Source: Climacium dendroides (lineage: Eukaryota; Streptophyta; Bryopsida; Hypnales; Climaciaceae). Taken from it: a stretch of 64,000 bases of DNA. The stretch spans positions 11,346,001 to 11,410,000 of the forward strand of contig OX467092.1 in the NCBI GenBank assembly GCA_950106755.1, in the 5' to 3' direction. Of the stretch, positions 1 to 13,095 are shown piece by piece; position 1 is the stretch's first letter; the number at the start of each line of letters is the position of its first letter. The position numbers were made by a program, and so were the translations under genes. Under the pieces are notes generated by a model. That model was given only the letters and a program-made list of their open reading frames with translations, was not told where the DNA came from and ran no database searches.

Positions 1-849
1 GAAAAATAAAATCATAGGATGTAAATTGTTTATTAAAACATTTCAACCACTAGGATTGGCATTTTTCAAATCCATAACTAAATTCTTATCAATTTAGTAA
101 TTTGAATCATTATCTACTTCCTTCTACTTACAATTTATTTCCTATATGTTGTACAATTCCAAATGATCTGAAATTTTTCAAGCTTGTAGCCAACTTGCCT
201 TGAAGAATGAATTCAAAGAGTAACCACCATTTGGACATTTCTTCATTCAAAGGTTTTTGACTATGTTTTCACCAAAAATGCTACAAAATAACCATTTCTA
301 GTATAAGAACCAAATTTAAGAAAAAAATCATTGTTGGACAAATAGAACTGTAAGGTCTTGTATTATGCTGGTTTGAAAAGATGTGAAAAACATTTCAAAA
401 AATTCCACCACGTAGATTGTAAGATATTGGTATTTGAAGTGACAAAAATCTTTTTTTTGGCCCTTCGAAAAACAAGGCAATTGCACTTCATAAACTCACA
501 TTTGCAAACTAAAACTCCTCATAACTTTCATCTCATTAATCAAAATGGAATGATTGAAAGCTTTCCATGTACATATAAATCTAGAGAACCAATTTCAAAT
601 TTTTATTTTTTGAAAAGGTGTTTTAAGAGAATTTTTTTGAGCTACCTAGACTACCTGCCAATCGATGAAATTTACATATCATACAACTTCTTGACCATGT
701 AATCAAAAGGTATGAAGATTTTTGGGTCTTAAAAAAAATCTTCTTCACATGTTGTGTGAAAATTTCAAATAAAAAAATAATAAATCCATCTATAACGAGT
801 TGCCCAAATTCGCTATGTTTCCAAAAAACGCAATTTGATCATTATAGGG
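1..849. mobile_element. TTAA-flanked element, family A, truncated by window start
   Basis: The sequence matches the family A copy at 58457-59317, including ggattggcatttttcaa and the cttgccttgaagaatgaat block. It ends in ATTATAGGG just before TTAA at 850-853. The 114-codon ORF at 358-702 lies inside repeat sequence and is not a gene. Confidence 0.6.
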
Positions 850-1128
850 TTAAATTGAATGAAAATTTTCAAAACCTTTGTAGCAAGAAATTGCAACCAC
901 ATATTCAAGTCCAATAACATTGTAGATGCAATGAATTATAGATACACAACAAGCCATCCCAAATCAATGTGTTGTAAATAAGGACTTACAAATTATAGTG
1001 GTTTGGCTTGAATTGACCAATAATTGCCAAAATTGCAATTCCACACTCATGTATATGTCATGCATATTTTCACTTTGAAATGTCTCCTATGGATACATAA
1101 GGTACGACTTGAGATAAATGGTAATAAA

Positions 1129-1411
1129 CTAGTTAAGTATGCAATTTCATAATTTTATGTCCTCTCTAGTGGCGGCTTCAAATTTATATCTCTTCAATCA
1201 TGACTCCTTGCACCAAAATGTCGTGTACCTCATCCTCAAATTGCACTAATGCCACCCTATGTTTATTAATAATCTAGTTAAGTATGCAGCTTCATAATTT
1301 TATGTCCTCTCTGGTGGCGGCTTCAAATTTATATCTCTTCAATCATGACTCCTTGCACCAAAATGTCATGTACCTCATCTTCAAATTGTACTAATGCCAC
1401 CTTATGTTTAT
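1129..1411 (+). repeat. 145-bp tandem duplication
   Basis: Copies start at 1129 and 1274 (ctagttaagtatgca...) with a few differences. On the minus strand each encodes a short protein-like stretch (VQFEDEVHDILVQGVMIEEI), so it may be a duplicated fragment of an old transposon gene. Confidence 0.85.
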
Positions 1412-3750
1412 CAATGTAGAAATCAACCTCTACCTCAAGGTTGTCACTAGAATGAGACTCAACATGATTTTGAAATGAAGTACAAATCTCATTAAAGTTA
1501 AAATCAATTTTATCAACAAATGTTTTTAAGTAGACAAAATTTGAGATTTTTAGCTCAAATAGACTTTGGACCTATAGGTCAAGAAATATCAAATTTTAAA
1601 ATATTTTATTCATAAAAATCTATAAAAATTACCAAAATCATTTAAAGTGGAATTTCAGGTGGATTTAGGTGTTTATAATTATTGTTGTAGCAAACATCAA
1701 ACATACCTTGCCTGGATATCAAACTTTTAAGTAGCAAGCATTCAAATTTCAAACATCAAATGAATGCAAGTATGTCCCAACAAACATTGAATCTAATTCC
1801 GAGAGATTTTAAGTAGTTCCATTTACTTTTGGAGATATTTTGGAATATTTTGTCTGCTTTCAAACTTCATGAAACATTTAGTCTCTACACACTTTTCTTC
1901 AATCACAAGCTTCAAACTTGGGATGACATAGCATGAAAACACCCAAAAATGTCTAAACAAACAATTTAGCATAATTGGAGGCACCATTTTCAAGAAAACA
2001 ATATTTTGTAGTATTAGCAATCAAAGAACATGAGTTTTTTTTTAAAAATTGGATAAAATATATAATTACTACAAATTTTTGAAGTGGAATTCTAGTTTAG
2101 ACTACTAAAACCATCACACAAGTTGGTTATAAAACCAACATCTAAAAAATCAACAACCAACTAATCGCAATTAAATACAAAAAGCATTTAATTGTACTTT
2201 GGGGGACACCTGCAAAAGAAGTTTACTTGTCAAGAATGGGTTTCAAGTGTTTTTACCTCAGAGCATTTCCACCCAAATATTACCAAATCGGACTAATCTT
2301 GACCACTTAGCATATCCTTACAAGCTTAAAAGTCCCACCTCTTAACCAGACTCCACCAACAATTTTCTATATAGACTTGGCTCAATTTGTAGGATAACAT
2401 GGAAGAGGAAGGCTAGTAGAACAAGCTAAAAGCAAAGCTCCCCCATATAGTAGGTAGGGCTCGAAATTAGGAGCTCTTTTTTTCTAGCATTGGTAGTGTG
2501 GTAGAAGTCAAACATACGAAGCACTGCAACTTAAACTATGGCAACAAAATTTTGATTTTGCCTACATTGAAAAACACCTAGGTTTCAAACTTGTGGGATG
2601 GAAGAATATCTCACCAAATACCCCCCCCCAAAAAAAATTGCATCACTTTTTAACTAAAGTTAACTCAAAAAACTATTTCAACCATGCTATTTCCACCACG
2701 CTATTTCAACCAATGGGGCATGAATTTGTTTTTTTTTCCCTAGCTTTCTAGTGCCAAACTCTATTAGAAAGCAAAATAATTTGGCTAAAAAATGGAAAAA
2801 AACCATAAAGTTTTTCCCTAAAAAAACTTTTAATTAAAAGAAAACCTTGGATAAAATTTTCAGATTGTGGATGAAAACAAAATCATGGACATGTAATATG
2901 TGCTAATATAATATTTGCTATCCAATATGTGGATGAATATTGAAATTTGGAGCGCACCACAATAACTTTTTATATCGCCCACTTTGGCACTCCATAAGAA
3001 AATGAAAAAATGAAAAAAAAAAACAATGCCGTACTCCAACTGAAGGGGGAATGGTTTGAGACTCGCAAGGGGCACAACAAGAGGCAACTCCCAACCAATT
3101 TTGAAAATGACAGACTTTGAAGTTCTATCCATCATGCTCTTTCCAGTGATGCCAAGATAACCCTGAACCCTGAAACGACGGGCCTATGACTACTTTTTCA
3201 AACTTCAAATTCAACCTCCTCTCTTGGTATGCTCCCATTTTTGCAAGTAAGGTCACCGGTCCAGAAATCGCCCACCTAAGAGGTGAAACTGAATTTTGGG
3301 GAGATGAAGCTTCCTTGAAACAATTTTCAGTGAATTGTCCTGAATAGTTGAATGGAATTGGCATCTAACACAAGTTGTTTCGTATTTTTGGAAGCTTTGT
3401 GGAATTAGTTATGAAGTTATGAAGTTGAAATGGCGTAGGACTCTAAATCTGCCCACTTCCTAAAATGTGCAGTGCTTGTATATTGTTGAAGGCTATGGAA
3501 AAGCAACATGTACACACATTATGTACGTTTGAGGATGTGGACAATTTTAGAGCTGTCGCAATTTTAGAACATGTGGTATTAAAGTGAACTTGTCAATCAG
3601 ACATAGTTCAAATCCTTCTCCATATAAATATATAAAAACATGCATGTTAACTTTGGAATTTGGTAAGATTATTAAATGTTATGTTAAGATTCACCTTTGA
3701 AAAAACAAAATGCAAAAAGATTTCTTCCTACAAATTTCATTGTAATTTAA
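1412..3750. other. AT-rich spacer, no gene
   Basis: Dispersed repeat fragments only: 1960-2060 recurs near 5880-5990, and 3100-3500 is an inverted relative of 31560-31880. Minus-strand openings at 1823-2020, 2860-3135 and 3125-3364 lie in these repeats. Confidence 0.5.
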
Positions 3751-3958
3751 AAGTGATGAAGTTGAAACCCAGTTAAAAATGCCTTGCAATCCTTTGGCAC
3801 ACATAGTGTGCGGTCATTGGGCAAGGATACGAATTTTTGTTCCCATCACAATTGAAAAGTGATGAAGCTGAAATCTAGTTAAAAATGCCTTGCAACACTT
3901 CACCACACAATGTGCGATCATTGTGCAATGATGTGAAATTTTGTTCCCATCGCAATGG
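3751..3958 (+). repeat. 106-bp tandem duplication
   Basis: Copies begin at 3751 and 3857 with aagtgatgaag and share aaaaatgccttgcaa and ttgttcccatc. A related inverted fragment is near 31310-31375. Confidence 0.75.
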
Positions 3959-4259
3959 ATTTTATAGTTGCATTGTACGGTTATAGTGTACTCTATATAG
4001 GATTGAAATTTTTATTTTTATTTTCCTTAGGTGTAGGATTATATCACTATAAGTGTTCTATACTTCATAAATAGGAAAAAAATTCAGATTATCTTAGAAA
4101 AGAATTTTAAGTGCTCTATATAGGATTCAAAATTTTCATATTCTTTTCCTTTTCCTTATCCTTAGCCTTAGCCCTTAGGTGTGGGTTATATCATTATTAG
4201 TGTTTCTATAATTCATAAATTTAAAAACATTAGATTCTCCTTGGCAAAGAGTTTGAAGT

Positions 4260-4675
4260 AAGGTAGTATGGCCTTAAAGCGCCCCTCTTCTTCAAACCAT
4301 CCTGTGGGTAGAGCTATAGAGTAGATGCAAGGTGATCCTTGAATGGATCTCTTTGGTCAGTTAATGAATTCAAAAGAATTTATTTTTATTTTTATTGCAA
4401 GAGCCAATCATTGTTTTTAGTTTCTCCACATTTCTTTATAAATCACAAGGGGACGGATTTTGAGACACCTATGATCACAAATAAGTGCCTCTGACCCGAA
4501 TCTTTGAAAATTCATAAATAATTCAAAAATGTTTGGAAAAATATGAAACTACTTGTGTTGTGTCTTGCATCTATTTTTCTTTCTTTGAAAAATGAGCTAA
4601 AAACCATTTTCTCCATGGAAACCTATGAAAAAGGCGAATCAACCCTCAAAAGGTCGCTTTAAGACCATACTAAGG
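4260..4675. mobile_element. Inverted-repeat element TAGTATGGCCTTAAAGCG
   Basis: TAGTATGGCCTTAAAGCG near 4264 is the complement, with one mismatch, of CGCTTTAAGACCATACTA ending near 4671. Both sides are flanked by AGG. No protein is coded. Confidence 0.6.
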
Positions 4676-4919
4676 TAGGAGGCTCGAAATATGAGCAAGC
4701 ATTAAGAACTACCCATACAGGTGGTTGTGAATGGATATGAAGTGGTTTTGAAATGGACCTTTGTAGTCCTTGAATGAATGGAAAGAAGAAAAAAAAAACA
4801 TTGTTAATGACAAGAGCCAATCATACTCCACTCTTTGCTTTCCCATTTCTCTTCTCTTCAGGACTTGCAAGTGAACAATTCATGGAAACCCTAGGGACAT
4901 AAATCGGGTCCTACACCAC

Positions 4920-5640
4920 ATCTCGTTTGAAAATTCATAACTAATTCAAAAATGATCCAAAAAATATGAAACAACTTGGGTTAGATGCCAATTCCTCTTT
5001 TCTTTCAAGGAAAATTTACTGGGGAGGTTTTCACCTGCCCAAAATTTCAGTTTCGGTCCTTAGATGCTCGCTTTATGGACAACTCCCTTCCCTTCACTTA
5101 CTGGCTGTGAAATTGAGTTTTGAGAATGGAAGTTTAACGACTGAACTGAGAGCTCTCTCCTCTCTCCCTTTTGTCAGTCAATCATCCTCGTCTTCTTCTT
5201 CTTCAGCTTGGCAACTGAGCCAAGTACAAACCGGCCTCTGGAGCAACAGAGACTTCAGACACATCCTTCTCTCTCTCTCTCTCCTCCAGGAAGGGATTGA
5301 TTCCTAGTTATCAAGTTATCTCTTGCCAGCTGATATTCGCTGGCAGTGGCCAGGACCCGACCCAGCCATTCATAATGCCAAGTGCAACTTCCGAGGAGAA
5401 GTGATCCACAACAGAACTACGCCTTGGTTAGTAGAAGTTTTATGGAATTCAGTGCAGTATGCTGCCTTACCTTCAAGACAAACAGGCATCAACTTTTAAC
5501 TACACTAAATAGTGAAATTGGGTTGCATGAAGAATTAGGTTGCCTTCCTCAGGAGAGTTGCCTCGTGACTCACCACTTGTCCAAATGTGTTTTTAGGAAA
5601 ATTTCAGCATCTTTTTTTAACACTAAAACATTATAATCTT
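4920..5640 (+). other. Repeat-derived ORFs and CT-rich tract
   Basis: 4920-5080 matches a dispersed repeat also at about 31740-31880 (aaatatgaaacaacttggg). It runs into a TC/CT-rich region (5150-5290). The openings 4966-5307 and 5382-5636 have no recognisable domain and I do not call a gene. Confidence 0.4.
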
Positions 5641-6566
5641 TCAATCCGTGCAATCAAATGACTCCAAATTTGATCCACATCATCTACAATATGTACACTA
5701 TAAGATTGTATGGTTGAGGTTTTCATACCTTAATGAGATATAGACTTATAAGGCTTGAAAAGTGGACCTTCTAGGGTTAAGGTAGGAAAGCCTGTTACCA
5801 CCCTGATTTGGAATCTGAGTATCTTGGGGCCAATATCAAGAGGGGATAAGGTAGAAACACCCAAAATCGTTACTTTAAGCAATTTAGCATAGTTGGAGGC
5901 ATATTTTTCTAAAAATAATATTTTTGTAGTATATGCAAGTGAAAATCATGAATATTCAAGAAAAAAAATTAGATTTTTCGGACATTGTATGTAATTTCTA
6001 TGATTTTTTACAAAGTGTTGGTTGCTTGGACCACTGGAACTGCCCCGTAGGTGCATCCAAAACCGAACTAAGCAAAAATCAACTGCCAGCAAATTAGAGT
6101 TCAGTATGTGTCCTTCAAGTGCGTTAACAAATCAAAGTTAAACATGTGTAAGACATATTAATGGAGCTCGAGGGACACTTTAAGGGCACTTTATGGAACA
6201 AGGATTAGGTATAGGGATGGAATTAGATGTTTCTACCTTGGATATTCTTTAGAGGTGTGTGCTTGTTTCACAAATCGAACCCAAGTGGAATTATAATGTT
6301 CCAATCAAATTTGTAATTTCTGTGAGTTTTTGAAGCGGTCTGCCCCTGAAATCACAAAACCACTTGTAGAGTGGGGTCAACACTGTCCCCTAAACAACCC
6401 ATTACCGCCTTAACATTTATCTATTAGTACTTGAATTCCCACCAATGAAGGATTGATATGTTATCTCTTTTGGCATTAATGCACTGAAATTGTTAGAAAA
6501 ATGAATGGATTTGGATGTTGCAGTAAGCGGAATAGGGGCCAAAACTAGGGAAACGGAATTGGGCAA
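5641..6566. other. Dispersed repeat stretch, no gene
   Basis: It contains the aggtaga/caccctgatttg..atcttggggccaa repeat (5790-5860), which recurs at 7690, 29040, inverted at about 34900-35070, and at 48690. No gene. Confidence 0.5.
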
Positions 6567-6660
6567 TTCATTGCCCTTAAAACCATTGCCTTAACCATTC
6601 ATTGCCCTTAAAACCATTGCCTTAACAATCACCTTAACCATTCATTGCCCTTAAAACCAT
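6567..6660 (+). repeat. 31-bp repeat, three copies
   Basis: ttcattgcccttaaaaccat starts at 6567, 6598 and 6641. The third is offset by a 12-bp insertion. Confidence 0.85.
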
Positions 6661-6666
6661 CCATTA

Positions 6667-7089
6667 AGGTGAAGGCGCCCATAACCAATCAAATAGGCAA
6701 TTCTGGATATGATCTAGAGTAGTGCAAGGCAAAGCAAATAGTTTTAGAGTTGCATTGATAGAAACGATGATGATTGCAAAAAAATTGATAATTTTATTGC
6801 TTGAAATAGAATTACTATGAATTTTGGGAGGCAAAAAGTGCTCTAAACCCATGGCCAATATCTAAACTCTTTTAATTTCGATCATTCAAGAACTACTTTA
6901 TTATTTATTGCTTTTTACTTTCTTGCTCACTACTTTGGGACATGTATCATGAATTTAATAGTCCCAGCCTTGAAAAGAAGAAAAAACACATTCCGAGCTT
7001 TGTTTGGTAATTTGTTTTAACCTTGATTGCAAATAGTACACCCTATTGATTGCTAATGGGGCTTTGGTTAGAAATGGGTGCCTTCACCT
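6667..7089. mobile_element. TA-flanked MITE, AAGGTGAAGGC type (423 bp)
   Basis: The termini AGGTGAAGGCGCCCATAACC...GGGTGCCTTCACCT form an inverted repeat between TA dinucleotides (6665-6666, 7090-7091). An inverted copy lies at 32518-32961. Non-coding. Confidence 0.7.
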
Positions 7090-7091
7090 TA

Positions 7092-7462
7092 TCAACCACA
7101 ACCCCATCACCAATCAATAGGAGGGCTAAAATTTAAGAGAGGTTGGACTAATTTCAAAACATGAGTTCTTGATTTTAGCCCATCAATTCCTCCATTCTTT
7201 TCATGACACATCTACTTGGTTTAGGGTGCCATAGTGAACTCTTAAATGAGCGGTTTTGGAATAGTCTAAACATTGAATATGGGTTCAAACTAACTTATGC
7301 CTTCTAAAATTCATAGTAATTTCAGTTGAATCAATAAAATTACCAAATTTGGGCAATCCCCCTCATTTCTATTTCTACACCTATAAAAATATTTCTTTTG
7401 CCTTACTATACTCCACACATGTCCACAGTTGCTTATTTGGTCGGTTATGGGTGGTTCTACCT
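7092..7462. mobile_element. Second adjacent copy of the AAGGTGAAGGC MITE
   Basis: It shares caatcaatagg, cttttcatgacac, ttcatagtaattt and cggttatgggtg with 6667-7089 and 32518-32961 and ends ACCT-TA. The left end is decayed. The two copies are in opposite orientation. Confidence 0.55.
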
Positions 7463-8756
7463 TATGATAATTCCAGTGTGGAGGAACTACAAATTGGCTA
7501 TCAAATTCTATTGGTTGTTGCAACCTTGGCTAAACTCTAAATTTTTTAAGGATTTTCTTCAGTGTACTTTTAGCTACTGAAAATTTTAAGTAGCAATAGA
7601 CGGTGAATTTTAGCTAGTTTTGTGAATGCTAGTCCTTTTCTTATCAACCATAGGGACTACTACCCATGAGGAAGATGGAAACCTACTAAGATAGACAAGC
7701 CTATTACCACCCTGATTTGCAATCTAAATATGTTGGGGCCAACTTCAAGAGGACAAGGATACATATTTTTAGAGGTGTGTGCATGTGTCACAAATCAAAC
7801 CCAATTGGAATTATAATTTTTAATTTAAAATTGTAATTATGGTGAATTTTTGAAGTGGTCTGCCTTGAAAGTAAAAAAGCTCCTATGAGCAATGTTTTTT
7901 TTGGGCGATAAACAACCTAATAGCACCAACCTTATTAGCCCTGCACCAAGCTCTTTTTTAAAAAAACAGATCAAATCGATGGTGAAATGTCAACTTTACA
8001 AAGTTCAAATCCAATGGATTGTCAATGATTATTGTATAGTTACTATTCTTTTATGGGTGCGCATGTTAAATTTATAATTTATTGCATTGTTACAATGCAC
8101 ACAATTTTTACAAAGAATTTGCACTACTTTGTAATTGGTGTTAACTATGTGACTTCTATACATTAATTACAAGTGTGCAAAAGACACTAATTATATATGA
8201 AAATTAATTACAAGTGTGCAAAAGACACTAATTATATATGAAAATTTATTATCTTTGTCATGCATTTTATGTGCATTGAAATATATGAAAAATTCATGAC
8301 AATAATGTCATTGCTATTTGTATTGCAATAATGCTTATTAAATGGTATCAATGTTCGAAAAAACTTTGCCAATGTTAAATTGTTGATAACCATTATAATT
8401 CACAATAACTTTTTTCTCAACTAAATTTCTTGCATTTTGTTCGTCAACATCTAATTAGTATACATTCTAATGACCTTAAAATTTTAGCTTCGTCTATATT
8501 CATCAGTAAGCCATCAAGAAACTTGATGGCGTAGTGAAGAAATCAAAGTTTAACTTGAATTGAATCTATTAGTAGGCCACTAAAAAACTTGATGACGTAG
8601 TAAAAGAATCACTTCATAGGCACTTGGTGGAAATGAAGGGTGGAGAACTCCTTTTTATACTGAAATCTATTCAATGAACACTTAAATAATATGGAATAAC
8701 TTGAAGATGAGAGCTTGACCGGTGCTTACTCATTGTCGATTTGATGAAAACTTAGG

Positions 8757-9085
8757 AACTTTGTTCAAAGTAGAGATTCAGACTTTAATTTGGCATAGTA
8801 TAATATCTTTTTTCAAAAAATATTAAATTAAAAAAGTTGTCAAATCAAGTTAACTTTCACCTCCAAAATCAAAGAAGGTTAGCAAGGAACATTTTATTTA
8901 ACATTTTTAAACATTATCTTTGATTTTTGTTCATAACTTCTGATAGAAGTCTTAAAATCACAAACGGATTTATGGAGGTAAAAGTTAACTTGATTTGACA
9001 CCTTTTCTTAATTCAAAGTTATTTGAAAAAAGTTATTCTACTATGCCTAAATGAGGTCTAAATTTCTACTTTGAACACAATTCTT
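8757..9085. repeat. Inverted repeat, ~110-bp arms
   Basis: Arms at about 8757-8870 and 8972-9085 share gttcaaagtagar, ggcatagta and gtcaaatcaagttaactt in opposite orientation around a ~100-bp loop. No gene. Confidence 0.7.
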
Positions 9086-9819
9086 GCTTTTCAATTGACT
9101 TAGTGTTGAAATTGTGAAAGATAAAAAATTTAATGTTAAAGCAATAACTATACACAAACATGAAGTTGTGTAATTATTGCACTAACTTTGTATGTCTTAA
9201 ATAAGCACTAATGATGCATGAAGTAAATTGTCCATCACTAAACTATTGAAGTCGTATGTTTCTAGTAATGCATAATTATTGTGCAACTTCAATACTTTAA
9301 ATTCAAATATGAATGAGATGCCTATACCACATTGTAATCATGAATGATAATATTGTATTATAAAAATATTTTCATGTAACATGAAAGCTATACATGATGA
9401 TAATTATGCGATTTTTACTAACATTTCATGATATGGAAACTTTGTGATGAAAGGTGCATTGTACAGTTGTCATTGACGGCCATGACATTGACCTAGACAA
9501 CTTGTTTTTTTTGTCCTATCGCCATCTTTTGGTCAGTCACGTCGTCAATTTTTCATCTAATGTCAATAACTTTTCATTTAACGAAGCCAGAAATGAACCA
9601 AAATGTTGAATTGGATTAAGGTTTACTTCATGCTTGGGTGGAATGTATTGTTCTTTTGTCGAGACTCCAAGGTCATTTGCTGAATTGCTTGTTTGCTACT
9701 TGCGGTTTAGGGTTTCAAATTTTCCATCAATCATTTGATTCGTACAATTTGGGTGTGGGTGTTTTGGGGGATTATCTATGTTCTTCGATTTTTAGATTGC
9801 GAGTTGAATTCTTGTCACC

Positions 9820-10078
9820 ATGGTATTGGCTGAGGCATCTACAAGAGGGGTACAGAATACTACATCACAATCGAACTTGGAACAGAAGGTTGCAACTGAG
9901 GCGCTTCTATGAAAGTAGAAGGAGATTTGGAAGTAGAAGATGATCGAGGCTATTGAGAGGAAGTGTAAGCAGGAACACTAAATCTCTAAGGAGTAGAGCA
10001 AGCGGAGGTCCAGAGACCAAGTGACATTTTTGACGTTTCTATATAACTTCACAAAACTTATAGAACTTTGGTCTACTT
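9820..10078 (+). pseudogene. Decayed coding sequence, 5' part, cut by Copia
   Basis: From ATG at 9820 one frame reads MVLAEASTRGVQNTT and continues about 85 codons to the Copia insertion site. It is broken by five stops that are TGA, TAG or TAA, several where CAG or CAA would fit. The part just before the insertion (TFLTFLYNFTKLIELW) looks protein-like. I do not recognise the family. It may be an old transposon gene. Confidence 0.4.
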
Positions 10079-10334
10079 TGTTGAATTCGGTAGAATGAAT
10101 TGAATTTTGAACAAGCCATAACAAGCCAGATATACAGGAGGAAAACGCGGTGAACATTGAAGCCCACTTGCAGGCCGTTAGAGACGGCTTTTAACTATAC
10201 AGGGGTCCACTAACTAGAATACATTAGTGCAGTACTTACAAGCTAATTACAGAGACTAATTACAGAGAGAGGATGGATGAAAAGGACTAATGGATGTGCG
10301 TGGTGGACTGCAGAGTTGCGAGTGGAATTCAACA
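10079..10334 (-). repeat. Copia 3' LTR
   Basis: It matches 18972-19230 with about 95% identity, mostly transitions plus a 2-bp and a 1-bp gap. The TACTT duplication lies at 10074-10078. Confidence 0.95.
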
Positions 10335-10345
10335 CCCCCCTCACT
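10335..10345 (-). promoter_or_regulatory. Polypurine tract of the Copia element
   Basis: On the minus strand GTGAGGGGGG sits immediately before the 3' LTR, the expected position for the plus-strand primer of reverse transcription. Confidence 0.8.
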
Positions 10346-11054
10346 TGCAAAGCTCTGCAAGATGCTCGTGAAGTGATCTCCAGAGGCTGATGAAATGTCG
10401 CGTGTGCCAGAGTTGCCTCCAGACGTGGTGCACGTGTTGGGAGATCCAAATAATCATATGTCTCTAGTGAGTTGCGGGTCGGGAGGCATGCGATGTCATT
10501 CTTCGAATTTTAGGGTTGCGAGCTGAGCAGTGGCTGATCAGGTATCATTGCCGTGCAGGTGCAGATTTTCCTCTTGATCGTGTTGTTGGTGGTGATGGCA
10601 GTGCGATGCGCGATCGACTTTGTGCAAAGGTTGGTGTCGGCAATCCAGCACGTGGTCGATTGGGTGCAAGAGACCTACGCGTGGTTGTGGACGATGCTGC
10701 AGAGTCGAGAAGAAGAGGTGCGATCCGGCGGGGAGAGTTGTCAGGTTGTCTTCTTGCTTGAGGGCTCAATCAGGAATGCGGAGAAGAGGCTTGGACTGGA
10801 GGCGCCAGTTGAAATGTGCTAAAGGGATTTGGTCGAACATCCTAGAGATTGGTGGGATAATCAAGCAACCCGAAGGAACCCGAGAGCACCAGACTTCAAG
10901 CATTGGGTTATGCGGCAGGCGCTGTGGATAGATAATTCGAGAACCCCGGTGTGGGTGCGTAGGCAGTTTTAGGGTACAACTTAGGGTTTGGATACCTGTC
11001 ATTAGGAGAGGGAAATGGGATTACTTTGGCGTTGCGTCGATTTGCGACAAAGCT
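10346..11054. other. Copia 3' region with antisense hydrophobic ORF
   Basis: About 0.7 kb between the RNase H stop and the polypurine tract, longer and GC-richer than expected for Copia. On the plus strand, opposite to pol, 10553-10822 is open for 89 codons beginning at GTG. It encodes a hydrophobic stretch (IFLLIVLLVVMAV) followed by a Trp-rich then Glu-rich segment. It has no ATG. It may be captured host sequence or chance. Confidence 0.35.
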
Positions 11055-11838
11055 CTATTTGGACAAAGGTTTGGTCAAGAAATCCTCTAGTTGGGCGCCT
11101 GTAGGAATGTACTCGACTTGCATTTCGCCTGCTTGGGCAGCTTCTCTTATAAAGTGGTGTTGTAGTTCAATATGTTTCGTACGCGCGTGCATGACCGGAT
11201 TTTTCACTAACTTGATATAGGATTGATTGTCACTGTGGAGTGTCGTGGGGCAGTGCTCTGCATACCCTAATTTATGAAGTAGACGTCGAAAATGAATGAT
11301 ATCCTTGGCTGTGTCCGTGAGAACTCTATACTCTGCTTCGGTGCTGGAGAGGAATACCGTGGGTTGCAATTTGCTGCTTTAGAAAATACTTGAGTCGCCC
11401 AGTTTATGTAGGATACTTGAAATGGATTGCTTGGTATCGAGATCCATGGCCCAGTCGGCATCATCATATGTGTGGTATGTATTTGTGTTGTCGGTTGGCA
11501 GGAAAATTCCATGGTCAATAGTGCCACTAAGATATCGTAGGATTTTCTTGGCAGCTTGAAGGTGTGCTTCTTCGGGGGCTTACATGTACTTAGAGACAAT
11601 ACTGACCGCATAGCAGATATCAGGTCTGGTATGTGTCAGGAAGTGAAGGCTTCCCACCAAGGAGCAATATTCGGTGATGTTAGCCAAGGCAGTGCCCATG
11701 GCTTTCTTCAGTGGCTTTTTAGGATCGGCTGGGAGCTGTGTAGGATTACAGCCTTGCATATCAAAGCACTCCAGAAGCTTGCAAATGTAGCCTTGTTGAT
11801 TGATGAAAATGCCGCTGTCCTGTCTGTGAATTTCAATC
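11055..11838 (-). pseudogene. Copia reverse transcriptase end and RNase H
   Basis: Downstream of the nested insertion the Copia frame resumes with the RT thumb (GIFINQQGY, LVGSLHFLTHTRPDICYAV) and then RNase H (STEAEYRVL, HSDNQSYIKL, RTKHIELQHHFIRE) up to the stop at 11055. There are stop codons near 11582 and 11380. Removing the insertion and one TSD copy would restore the frame across the junction, which shows the insertion point is exact. Confidence 0.92.
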
Positions 11839-13095
11839 TGTAGTGATTAGTTGGACCAATATTCCTCCAGTTAGCCCTTAATTCTCACTGAAGACCCACT
11901 TAGAGTAAACCGCTCCGGAATCGTTCCCACGAAGACTTGAGGTTTACAGATTCATAGGCTAACTTGACCCTAGCTTTCATTTTCTCTCCTACTTACTAAT
12001 CTAGACTACAAGTCCGGTCCGGCCACTAGTATCGGATGGGTTCCGGAAAAGTCCGGAAACCGTTCAGTTGCCCCTTCTAGGATCTCTGGGTTTAGGTGAC
12101 AAGTGGCCAGATCCATCGTCCGGATGTTTATTGTGTCCGGAAACATACACACACTCTCTCTCTCCCCCTCTCCCCCTCTAATACTAATGCTAAATTAACT
12201 CTTCAAGGACCAGAAGTATCCTATTGTTCCATCACCTCACAGATCCGGAATACTTACCGGACCAGGTCACGCAGGGACGGTCAAGGACTACAACAACATT
12301 CTAGCATTACCCTGACACTGAGCCTCCCGTCGACCGAGTGGACATCCTCGCACTCTCTTGGGCGTTGCGCTAGGGCTTTGACTCCGTCTACAGGGAATTC
12401 CGGCATCCGGAATTTGGGCACGTCTTGCAAACTCCCGTCCACGGAAGTTGCTAACAGCCTCTCAGATACCCTTACACCTAAGGCCGTATCCTACCCTTAG
12501 GCTATACCGGCATCCAGGCGGTAGCACTCTAACACTACTGTCGGAACAATCCGGCTGATCTCCCCATTAAGTCAGTGACGTTCGGAAACCACTCATGAAG
12601 TCGACTCTTTCTACTCAAGGTAAGTTCTCAACATCCGAAAAAGGCACGAATGGACCCCCCCCACAAGCATGCATCGAATACAAAAAGTAAGAGAATGGAG
12701 ACCTCTAAACACTTGAATTAGGCTCAAAAAGATACAAGCTGAAAATAATGGGACGGATGTGAATGACCACAAAGGTCCATCAAAACCTAACTTATACTAA
12801 AACTAACATCATCCTAAAAATCCCACAAAACATTCCTACTGGTTTGCTAGATTTTCGGTAATCTCCTAGATCCTATTTTTCCGGCTTTGACGGTCGGACT
12901 CCGGTACTATCACTAGTATATACACTACTGCCTACTATTCCTCTGGATCCTTATCCGTGGGAGGAGTAAGGTCCTTCAATGAGTCCAGATTTATCTACTT
13001 CCGGCTACTCCCTGGAGAAAACAAATCCAAACCCCTTGCTCCCCATCTTGGGACTCCCACGATATTGGTGTCCCTGTCTACACTCCGGGTTTTGA
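11839..13095 (-). other. Non-coding 3' tail of the nested element
   Basis: About 1.25 kb follows the ORF stop to the element end, with many TCCGGA motifs, a CT/GT-rich simple patch (12147-12180) and a run of C (12655-12663). Plus-strand openings here (for example 12096-12500) lack any recognisable protein and look fortuitous. Confidence 0.5.

Noticed and set aside
12096..12500. 134-codon plus-strand ORF
   Set aside because: It is opposite to the element's coding strand, in its 3' tail, with no recognisable domain.
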